From assembly GCA_902805485.1 (NCBI GenBank), contig CADCTM010000114.1, positions 1 through 11,089 on the forward strand: a stretch of 11,089 nt of DNA. Direction: 5' to 3'. The number at the start of each line of letters is the position of its first letter. Within the stretch, counting starts at the first letter, position 1. Below, piece by piece: positions 1 through 6,278 of the stretch. Below the pieces are notes generated by a model, which saw nothing but the letters and a program-made list of their open reading frames with translations, had not been told where the DNA came from and searched no databases. The stretch is from an uncultured Coleofasciculus sp. (GTDB lineage Bacteria; Cyanobacteriota; Cyanobacteriia; Cyanobacteriales; Coleofasciculaceae). The position numbers and the translations under genes are program-made.

Positions 1-125
1 GTTGATTTATATAATAGAAAAGATATAGCGGTTCTTAATTGTGTATGATATGCAGAATTGCCGGATAGCACAGCAGTACGCCCCTACAGATTTACTGCAT
101 CTAACCGAGAAGGGCTATAGGTTGA
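1..125. other. Non-coding region downstream of the cyclase
   Basis: No gene is visible. Two pieces look like fragments of dispersed cyanobacterial intergenic repeats: TATAGCGGTTCTTAATTG near 25-42 and TACGCCCCTACAGATTTAC near 77-95. AGGGCTATAG at 111-120 matches 3966-3975 on the other side of the cyclase gene. No terminator hairpin for the cyclase was recognised. Confidence 0.35.
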
Positions 126-3100
126 TTACAAATTTTTTTCATTCATCTTTCTTCCTTTAAGAAAATAAGTAATCATTTCTCCCTTTCCCTTCACTTCAAT
201 AATTCCCCGTTTTTCCAATCTGAATTTGTGACGTAATCGCTCATAAGTGGCAGTAGTAACTTGAATACAACCCGGTATTCCCTGTGATTCCATCCGAGAA
301 GCCGTATTCACTGTGTCACCCCACAAATCATAAATAAACTTATTTAAACCAATTACTCCAGCAACAACCGGACCACTACTAATTCCAATCCGAATGTGGA
401 ACGGTTCGCCATCATCGCGTTTAAATCGAGCAATTTCTTGTTGCATATCTAGTGCCATTTGAGCAATCGCTTCTGCATGATCAGCTCTCGCTGTAGGCAA
501 TCCGCCAACTACCATATAAGCATCACCAATAGTCTTAATTTTCTCTAAACCTAATCGTTGTGCGAGTCGGTCAAAAGTCGAGAAAATTTCATTAAGTTGT
601 TTAACCAATTCATGGGGAGAAATATGGCTAGAAAGTTGGGTAAAACTAACAATATCAGCAAATAAAACCGTAACTTCTTCAAAACTGTCAGCAATCGTAT
701 GTTCGTCTTGTTTCAAGCGGTCGGCGATCGCTTCTGGTAAAATATTAAGTAACAAGCGATCCGATTGTTCTTGTGCAGTCCGCGCTTGTTCATAAAGTTC
801 AGCTTGACTAATTGCGATCGCTAATTGATCCGCAACCGCTTGCACCAATTCCACCTCCCTAACTATCCAAGGGCGGATACCGCTACAGTGAGCGCAATAG
901 AGGACACCAATTCCCTCAGTACCAACTCGAATTGGTAGGGATAAAAAGGCTGTATAACCAAGAGAAAGCAAAAACTGCTGCTCCAGTGGATCGTCTAACG
1001 TCCTCACATCATGGCTTAATCTTGCACTCATCCGGAAAAGCTCTTCCAAAAACTCCTCTGGAGAAGAAACAACATTACCCAGAGGATAGCGCCCCAAATG
1101 ACTTGGTAATGCTGAATTCTTAGCTTCCTTAACCGTTTCCCAATACGGTTGCTCCGGATCAGAACGAAACCACATAAAATGACAACGGTCAATTTCTAAT
1201 AAATTCCGAATCTCATGAACCGCTGTTTCCAAAATAGTATCAAGGTCAAGAGAATTCCGAATCGCTTTCGCTAATCGGTTCAGTAATTCTTCTTGTTGCG
1301 CGAGTTCTCGATACTTTGCTTCCGACTGTCGTAAAACTTCTTCAGCTTGCTTACGTTGAGTAATATCCGTCGTTACTGCCAGTACACATAGCTCATTTTC
1401 TAAGTTAATAACTTCTGCCGAAAGTAAGCCAACCAATATCTCCCCGGACTTCTTGAAAAACTCAAATTCCAAAGCAAGAATTGCGCCATGATTCTGCAAA
1501 GTTTGCCTAATCATTGCCCGTTCTTCAGGCTGCGTCCAAATCCCCAAATCGGCAGTAGTCCTACCAATTACTTCCTCCCGAGAGTAACCAGAAGAACGCA
1601 GAAAACTCTCGTTTACTTCAACAAAACGTCCCTCTTCAAGGGTACTAATAGTAATAAAATCTGGCGAAGAACTAAACGCCTTCGAGAACTTTTCTTCAGA
1701 AATTCGTAGCGCCTCCTCAGCCTGTTTGCGGTCAGTAATATTACGTACAATGATTAACGCTTCATCTTGTCCACAAGGAACAATGCGAGACTCCTCATAG
1801 TGCGTTTTGCCTTCGATAACTAGTTGATATTCATGCACTTGAATTTCTCCAGTTACAAGAGCCTGCTGCACGGCATCAAGACGCCCTATCGCTATTTCTA
1901 AGGGCAAAACCTCATAGACACTTCTCCCGACAACTTGATCATTCGGGACAAGCGAAGCAAGTGTATTCGAGGGCAAAAAGTCCAGGAAAATCCCATCCCG
2001 GCTGACTAGCATCATGATATCGGGAATCGCCGCAAGCAAGCTGCGATTAAAGGCTTCACTCTGGCGTAATGCCGCTTCTGACTGCTTGCGCTCCATTTCC
2101 GCTGCCGCTCGTGCTGCAAAAACCTCTAAAATCGCCTTTTTATGTGAACTATCCTCCATCCGCTTATCATCCATCACCGCTAAGTGACCTAAAAGATTGC
2201 CGGATGAATCCAATAAGGGAATTCCTAAATAACTTTGTACCCCGGCTTCAACTAAATCCTGATTGTCAGGAAATAGAGTTTGCACTTGTTCGGGATAAGA
2301 TTGACTGCTTCCGCTACGAATAACTTGTTCGCAAGGCGTCCCGCTCAGAGGGTACTCAAAATTTTCACCAAAGTCTGTCCCTGACCAAAAAGCGATGATA
2401 CGGACACAGGTTTGAGTGGCATCGGCATACTCACTAATTAAGGCATAACGCACCTGGAGGGCAGTGGCGAGTGAGTAGACAAGGGAACGAAAAAAATCGT
2501 CTCCTGTAACTGAGGCAGTTCCCTCAATAATTGAACGGAGCGTTTGCTCGGAACGTTGGCGCTCAAGAACCTCAGCCTGTAACTGAATATTGGCTTCTTT
2601 TAATAATGCCGTGCGCTCCTCAACCCGAATTTCCAAGTCAACCTTAGCCGCTTGCAAGGCACTAAAAGAATCTTGTAATTGCAGTGCCATTTGCCGAAAC
2701 GACTGCGCCAAAACTCTTACTTCCATCGCAGGAGCATTGGGTATCGTTTGGTTCCATTCACCTTTTGAAAGTGCAACAGCGGTATTGCTTAATTGAAGAA
2801 TTGGTTTAGCGATCCAACGGGAGGTAAGAATACCAATAAAAGTAGCGATCGCCAATGCAGCCAAACATAACCAAAACGTTGCTTGGGCGTTCGCCTCAAT
2901 TTGACCCATAAATTCTGCCTCTGGAACCACCACCACAATCAGCCAGTTTAGATTATCACTGTCAGAGAATGGTACAACTTGTAACATTTGCCGCTGACCA
3001 TTAATCAAAAAGTTCAGGGGTTGGCTACTCTTGATTTGGTTGAAGTCACCGAAACGTTGTTTTAAATATTGCGCCGTAGTGCGAATCAATCCATTCTCAA

Positions 3101-3944
3101 CATCCGTGGCATGAATTTGCTGCAACGTCCCGTTTTTGATGATAAATGGCTTTTGGGGAGTCGAAGTCGCCACCAGCAGCCCAGAACGCTCGATAATGAA
3201 AATCTGCCCAGTTTTCCCGATTTTTAGCTGTTGCAGGAACTCGCCAATTTCCGAGAGCATTAAATCAACACCCACTACACCCCGTAGCACCTGCGTCTTG
3301 TCATACACAGGTTGACCTAAAGTAATCGTCAGTCTGGGATTTTTAAAGTCGGGATAAATTGGACTCCAAGTCGGCTTATTGGCTCTTTGTGCCTGTTTAT
3401 ACCAAGGTCGTTGTCTGGGGTCAAAATTTTGACGCTTCTCTAGTAAAGTAGTGGGATTCCCCTCACTGTCATGGTCATAGCGATAGTATTTCCCGCCTGT
3501 GGATTGACCAGCACGAGAAATCTGCCAGGTCTGATTATCCAGATAGGCAAGTCCGGTGAATTCCCCTTGAGTACTGCCGAAATAAATGCTCGATATTCGT
3601 CCTGAATCGAACAAAAACCGCTGTCTCCAGTAGTGACGAGTCAGACTTTCCGGCTCTTGCTTGTACAACTCCCCAATTCCAATGACATCGGCATTGATTT
3701 GATTGAGTAAGTGAGGGAGTTTTAGGTAATCTTGCAGTCTCTGCTGAAGGCGAGCAACGACTTCTTGGCGTAAATTCAGTGTCACTTCATTAACAGCTTG
3801 CTGCCCATTGCGTAACGATAGCCATCCAGTTAATCCGACGACGGCGGAGATTTGCAGAACAAAAGGCACGACAAGCAAGGTACGAAGCGGTACCTTCAAT
3901 GTTAGCTGTTTGGCTCGATCAGTCAGAGATCTTAGTAATGTCAT
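126..3944 (-). CDS. Membrane-bound multi-sensor class III adenylate cyclase (dCache-HAMP-GAF-PAS-PAS-GAF-CYC)
   Basis: Predicted to make cAMP from ATP at the inner face of the cytoplasmic membrane, under control of several sensor domains. Order seen: TM1 about residues 22-43; periplasmic dCache region 45-340, with RPWY at 179-182; TM2 about 355-375; HAMP 373-425; coiled coil 425-475; GAF 480-615; PAS 625-740; PAS 745-865; GAF 885-1050; a helical linker (LLLNILPEAIADRLK); cyclase domain about 1088-1266. Metal-binding aspartates are D1097 (LFADIVSFT) and D1141 (TIGDAYM). The adenine-selecting pair is K1137 and D1206 (YDLWG). Transition-state residues are N1213 and R1217 (TVNTASRM). All catalytic residues are present, so a homodimer would have two active sites. 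Guanylate cyclases carry Glu and Cys/Ser at the selecting positions, so ATP specificity is favoured. The ATG at 3944 leads straight into a basic N-terminus and TM1; I see no clear Shine-Dalgarno. It has no co-directional neighbour. The ligands are unknown. Confidence 0.95.
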   Translation of the reverse strand: MTLLRSLTDRAKQLTLKVPLRTLLVVPFVLQISAVVGLTGWLSLRNGQQAVNEVTLNLRQEVVARLQQRLQDYLKLPHLLNQINADVIGIGELYKQEPESLTRHYWRQRFLFDSGRISSIYFGSTQGEFTGLAYLDNQTWQISRAGQSTGGKYYRYDHDSEGNPTTLLEKRQNFDPRQRPWYKQAQRANKPTWSPIYPDFKNPRLTITLGQPVYDKTQVLRGVVGVDLMLSEIGEFLQQLKIGKTGQIFIIERSGLLVATSTPQKPFIIKNGTLQQIHATDVENGLIRTTAQYLKQRFGDFNQIKSSQPLNFLINGQRQMLQVVPFSDSDNLNWLIVVVVPEAEFMGQIEANAQATFWLCLAALAIATFIGILTSRWIAKPILQLSNTAVALSKGEWNQTIPNAPAMEVRVLAQSFRQMALQLQDSFSALQAAKVDLEIRVEERTALLKEANIQLQAEVLERQRSEQTLRSIIEGTASVTGDDFFRSLVYSLATALQVRYALISEYADATQTCVRIIAFWSGTDFGENFEYPLSGTPCEQVIRSGSSQSYPEQVQTLFPDNQDLVEAGVQSYLGIPLLDSSGNLLGHLAVMDDKRMEDSSHKKAILEVFAARAAAEMERKQSEAALRQSEAFNRSLLAAIPDIMMLVSRDGIFLDFLPSNTLASLVPNDQVVGRSVYEVLPLEIAIGRLDAVQQALVTGEIQVHEYQLVIEGKTHYEESRIVPCGQDEALIIVRNITDRKQAEEALRISEEKFSKAFSSSPDFITISTLEEGRFVEVNESFLRSSGYSREEVIGRTTADLGIWTQPEERAMIRQTLQNHGAILALEFEFFKKSGEILVGLLSAEVINLENELCVLAVTTDITQRKQAEEVLRQSEAKYRELAQQEELLNRLAKAIRNSLDLDTILETAVHEIRNLLEIDRCHFMWFRSDPEQPYWETVKEAKNSALPSHLGRYPLGNVVSSPEEFLEELFRMSARLSHDVRTLDDPLEQQFLLSLGYTAFLSLPIRVGTEGIGVLYCAHCSGIRPWIVREVELVQAVADQLAIAISQAELYEQARTAQEQSDRLLLNILPEAIADRLKQDEHTIADSFEEVTVLFADIVSFTQLSSHISPHELVKQLNEIFSTFDRLAQRLGLEKIKTIGDAYMVVGGLPTARADHAEAIAQMALDMQQEIARFKRDDGEPFHIRIGISSGPVVAGVIGLNKFIYDLWGDTVNTASRMESQGIPGCIQVTTATYERLRHKFRLEKRGIIEVKGKGEMITYFLKGRKMNEKNL
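147..683 (-). other. Class III nucleotidyl cyclase catalytic domain
   Basis: This is the C-terminal catalytic domain of the large cyclase, residues about 1088-1266. It has both metal aspartates (D1097, D1141), the adenine-recognition Lys1137, Asp1206 at the second base-recognition position, and Asn1213 and Arg1217 for ribose and phosphate contacts. Class IIIb enzymes such as Spirulina CyaC carry Thr at the Asp1206 position, so this domain belongs with the Asp-type (IIIa) cyclases. Residue numbers were counted by hand and codons at 534-536 (Lys) and 327-329 (Asp) were checked on the nucleotide sequence. Confidence 0.9.
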
Positions 3945-4097
3945 AGTGCAGCATCACATTAGGCAAGGGCTATAGCAAACTGGTTGACTGTTGGCTTGAC
4001 TGTTTAATGAAGTAAGAATCACACCCGCTCCTATAACTTATCCTGGGCAAAGCAAAGCTTATAATTGAGCCGTCCTCGCTTGAATGACAGATTTTAT
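3945..4097. other. Divergent intergenic region between the cyclase and the PPC protein
   Basis: This spacer must hold the start signals of both divergent genes. It contains two TTGACT hexamers (3984-3989 and 3996-4001), neither at good spacing from a -10 box. It also contains a perfect TATAAT at 4060-4065 reading toward the PPC gene. The decamer AGGGCTATAG at 3966-3975 recurs at 111-120 beyond the other end of the cyclase gene. No operator palindrome was recognised. Confidence 0.5.
4060..4065 (+). promoter_or_regulatory. Candidate -10 box for the PPC-domain gene
   Basis: A perfect TATAAT hexamer lies 32 bases upstream of the ATG at 4098. A transcript starting about seven bases downstream would leave a leader of roughly 25 nt. 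The -35 region at normal spacing (near 4037-4043) matches TTGACA poorly. The hexamer overlaps an in-frame TTG at 4065, which argues against that TTG being the translation start. This rests on consensus match alone. Confidence 0.4.
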
Positions 4098-4550
4098 ATG
4101 ACTAAAGCCTTTGCTGCTCGGTTTAGCTTTGCTCTAATATTCGGAGCAACTTTGTTGGCAGTGAGCTTAACTGCGGCAGTAGCCAAAGCACAGAATCAAC
4201 TATACAATCCGATTCCGATGCCTCCAAGTAATGAAGTCTCGGATACGCTTACCGACAAAGATATTCCGATTGAGAAAGGGGGGTTTGCTCGCGATTACGT
4301 CATTAACTTGACTGCGGAAGACCAAGTTGCCATTGACCTGAGTTCAGAGAGCTTTGATAGCATTGTTACACTCCTCGCCGCTGATGGCTCTACTGTCGGA
4401 GAAAATGATGATGGACCTGATGGCAGTACTAACTCGCTTTTGTTTACCCGAATTACGGAAGCGGGTAAGTATATTATTCGGGTACGCGCTTTTGGGGCAA
4501 CGGGTGGTGGTGCATTTAAACTTAAGGTAACTCGGTTAAAGCCCGTTTAA
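4098..4550 (+). CDS. Small secreted PPC-domain protein
   Basis: A 150-residue exported protein. Residues 1-31 form a signal peptide: basic start (MTKAFAAR), hydrophobic core about 10-29 and an AKA|Q cleavage site after residue 31. The remaining 119 residues resemble a single pre-peptidase C-terminal (PPC) beta-sandwich. They show the usual pattern of a GGFARDYVINL strand, a V-IDLSS-SFDSIVTLL block, the acidic turn NDDGPDGSTNS and a closing G-YIIRVRAFG strand. In larger proteins PPC domains sit next to secreted peptidase domains, but here no enzyme domain is attached, so the function is unknown; binding or surface association is a guess. I chose the ATG at 4098 over the in-frame TTG at 4065 because it gives a compact signal peptide and the TTG falls within a TATAAT. 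It runs convergently toward cobS. Confidence 0.85.
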   Translation: MTKAFAARFSFALIFGATLLAVSLTAAVAKAQNQLYNPIPMPPSNEVSDTLTDKDIPIEKGGFARDYVINLTAEDQVAIDLSSESFDSIVTLLAADGSTVGENDDGPDGSTNSLLFTRITEAGKYIIRVRAFGATGGGAFKLKVTRLKPV

Positions 4551-4567
4551 ATTGCTTTTTGAGGCTG

Positions 4568-4624
4568 CGGATTATGTAACGGATGTAACCCCTGAGTTAA
4601 CGGCTGTGAGTGATGATTCGTGAC
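4568..4624. repeat. 57-bp direct repeat, copy 1
   Basis: First of two imperfect direct repeats with a 68-bp period, separated by 11 bp. By hand alignment 52 of 57 positions agree with copy 2. It starts with CGGATTATGTAA and ends with ATGATTCGTGAC, with a GTTAAC palindrome in the middle. It lies in the gap between the convergent PPC and cobS genes. Confidence 0.9.
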
Positions 4625-4635
4625 TCATTTTGCAA

Positions 4636-4692
4636 CGGATTATGTAATAGATGTAACCCATGAGTTAACGGTTGTGAGTAATGATTCGTGAC
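4636..4692. repeat. 57-bp direct repeat, copy 2
   Basis: Second copy of the direct repeat, differing from copy 1 at five positions. It runs on into TGACCAATGACTAATAACT, a near-heptameric series of the kind seen in cyanobacterial intergenic short tandem repeats. No stable terminator hairpin with a T-run was seen in this convergent gap, so transcription termination here is unexplained. Confidence 0.9.
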
Positions 4693-4707
4693 CAATGACT
4701 AATAACT

Positions 4708-5496
4708 CTAAAGGCTGGTAAATAAACAGAGAAAGAACGCTTCTGTCCACTCGACAACTGCGCCATAAGTGTCGCCTGTGTGTCCACCTAGCTGGCGATG
4801 AAACCAAGCTCCTGTCAAAAATGCGATCGCACTGCCTCCAATTGCCATTTCTAACCCAACCGACCACGCCCCCCGATCCAGTAGCAATGGTAAGCTGCAT
4901 AAGCTTAGTATAAATACTAATCCGAGTAGGACATCGTGAGGCGTACGCATCGCCTCTTTGTGAAAAGCACCTTTGCCTGTGGGTTTGAGATAGGGATAAA
5001 GGGCGATCGCAATTACTTGCCCCCAACGTCCCCAACCCGCTGCTGCCATTAATGCCAAGCTTCGGTGATTCTCAATGTCTGTTAAAGCGGCGGTTTTTAG
5101 GAGTAATAATGCGATCGCTGCCATTGCCCCAAATGCACCTGTAGCGCTATCTGTCATTACTTCTAAACGCCGTTTTGGGTCTTGAACCGCTAAACCATCA
5201 GCAGTATCCATTACACCATCCAAGTGCAGCCCCCCGGTTAGGGCAATCCAACTGGCGATGATTACAGCACTCCGAGTTAAGAGCGGTACGCCCAATTTTT
5301 GCAGAGTGGCATCGACAATTCCCAGTATTCCGCCAATGAGCAATCCGATTAGGGGCGCCCAACGCGCAATGCCTCGAAACCTCAACGCCCAACCGATAGG
5401 AATCGGTATACAGGTATAAAATGTCACAGCGCCGAGTAGAGATAATACAAGTTGATATCCCCTTCGCACCAATTCTTGAAATGTAAACTGCTTCAT
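4708..5496 (-). CDS. cobS: Adenosylcobinamide-GDP ribazoletransferase (cobalamin synthase)
   Basis: CobS joins adenosylcobinamide-GDP to alpha-ribazole (or its phosphate), completing the nucleotide loop of cobalamin or pseudocobalamin; it is an integral membrane enzyme. The 262 residues match the family's usual length of about 250. The signature GGLHLDGVMDTADGL is at 88-102, TDSATGAFGAMA at 115-126, and GGHTGDTYGAVVEWTE at 237-252. The acidic residues in these blocks are those expected to bind metal and the GDP-activated substrate. Hydrophobic segments lie near 15-32, 48-66, 73-87, 122-137, 188-206 and 216-232. The ATG at 5496 is the only upstream candidate giving the expected N-terminus, though no clear Shine-Dalgarno precedes it. 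No cobalamin riboswitch was recognised upstream. It is divergent from the 5765 gene and convergent with the PPC gene. Confidence 0.95.
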   Translation of the reverse strand: MKQFTFQELVRRGYQLVLSLLGAVTFYTCIPIPIGWALRFRGIARWAPLIGLLIGGILGIVDATLQKLGVPLLTRSAVIIASWIALTGGLHLDGVMDTADGLAVQDPKRRLEVMTDSATGAFGAMAAIALLLLKTAALTDIENHRSLALMAAAGWGRWGQVIAIALYPYLKPTGKGAFHKEAMRTPHDVLLGLVFILSLCSLPLLLDRGAWSVGLEMAIGGSAIAFLTGAWFHRQLGGHTGDTYGAVVEWTEAFFLCLFTSL

Positions 5497-5764
5497 GGGG
5501 GATTAACCGTAAAAAATTAAGCAGATTGGCGTATGAGCATCACCAGAATCTTGGGATAGTATTGTCTCATACCCTACTAAATAGAGCCGCAAGTTTCGTG
5601 TCTTCCTGGGGATTGTCCTTGCCTCACCTTTACTGCTACCTTGACCTTGGCAGTAGCTGTGATTTAAGCTTTTAGTTTCCTTGTAGGGTTTGTTAATCAA
5701 AAACGGTTACATTCAGCCGTTAACCAGGCAATGTCACACCCGTTTGCATCATAGGCTTTTACCC
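5497..5764. other. Divergent intergenic region, cobS / unknown gene
   Basis: This 268-bp spacer lies between the divergent cobS and the 5765 gene. It holds an inverted repeat, GTATGAG at 5531-5537 and CTCATAC at 5566-5572, plus a small one, AACGG (5702-5706) with CCGTT (5717-5721). Either could be a protein-binding site or an RNA stem, but both are short. I looked for conserved cobalamin riboswitch blocks on the cobS strand and did not find them. Confidence 0.45.
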
Positions 5765-6217
5765 ATGAGTCATCCTCAATCTTCGCACCCGCTTCCTTCA
5801 CCCTGTATCATCGACACAGGCATCATCATCAACAAGCAAGACATTGGTCGTCTGCTCACTGATTTGAGCCGTGTCCGCTACATCCACAGTCTTGATGGCA
5901 AAGTCCAAAATGAGGGCGAGGGATGTATATTGGAAGTCTTTTATGATCCCCATCGCTCAACGATGATTGCCAATCATACCCTGTATCTGAATGTCCAAAG
6001 TTTTGATTATTTACAGCTCAATCAATCATCGAAAAACGAAACATTATTTGACCTGATTCAAGATAATCGTCAGCTACGTCTGATTCCCCTATCGAATCCC
6101 CTGCAAGAGCAGTATACCCCACAACTGAATGCTGACGCCCTCGAAGCAATGGTAACGCGAGTTCTCAGCGCCAAGTGGGATGTACAGATTGATGATGACG
6201 GTGAGTGCCCGTTTTAA
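5765..6217 (+). CDS. Protein of unknown function upstream of tgt
   Basis: A 150-residue soluble protein that I do not recognise. The N-terminus (MSHPQSSHPLPSP) is short and probably disordered. The middle has a regular alternating pattern suggesting a small alpha/beta fold: IDTGIIINKQDIGRLLTDLSRVRYI, then a beta-rich stretch ending in TLYLNVQSFDYLQL. The C-terminus is acidic (QIDDDGECPF). There is no signal peptide, membrane segment or cysteine cluster. The ATG at 5765 is preferred over one at 5690, because the extra residues encoded between them look non-coding and the longer form would extend far into the cobS leader. It lies 61 bp upstream of tgt on the same strand, so co-transcription is possible. 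Composition and reading-frame quality look genuine, but the function is open. Confidence 0.75.
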   Translation: MSHPQSSHPLPSPCIIDTGIIINKQDIGRLLTDLSRVRYIHSLDGKVQNEGEGCILEVFYDPHRSTMIANHTLYLNVQSFDYLQLNQSSKNETLFDLIQDNRQLRLIPLSNPLQEQYTPQLNADALEAMVTRVLSAKWDVQIDDDGECPF

Positions 6218-6278
6218 CAATTAAAAGTTAAAACTAAAAAATGTTTTATTTTTTAATCGTTCTTTTTACCCTTGACAA
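6218..6278. other. AT-rich spacer with weak stem and heptamer-like repeat before tgt
   Basis: A short spacer with a purely A/T inverted repeat, AAAAAAT at 6236-6242 and ATTTTTT at 6248-6254, followed by T-rich sequence. It might end some upstream transcripts but is too weak to call a terminator. It runs into TTGACAATTGACCC (from 6272), a heptamer-type repeat in which the tgt start codon is embedded. Confidence 0.4.

Noticed and set aside
795..1290. Bilin-binding (cyanobacteriochrome) GAF in the cyclase
   Set aside because: The second GAF has Cys and His residues (DRCHFMWFR, CAHC), but they do not sit in the chromophore-lyase context; such sequences are common in non-photosensory cyanobacterial GAFs.
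2069..2796. Plus-strand open frames opposite the cyclase gene
   Set aside because: They are short, unrelated to each other and shadowed by a continuous, well-supported minus-strand protein.
4065..4097. TTG start for the PPC protein
   Set aside because: It would add 11 polar residues before the signal peptide and would overlap the likely -10 box.
5503..5700. 65-codon open frame on the minus strand just before cobS
   Set aside because: It ends a few bases before cobS, which is suggestive, but the translation shows no family pattern, hydrophobic segment or ribosome-binding site. I treat it as leader sequence.
5690..5764. Longer N-terminus for the gene at 5765
   Set aside because: The extra 25 residues read like translated spacer, and the ATG at 5765 gives a cleaner start.
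5497..5764. Cobalamin riboswitch upstream of cobS
   Set aside because: No B12-box-like block or conserved riboswitch core was recognised on the cobS strand.
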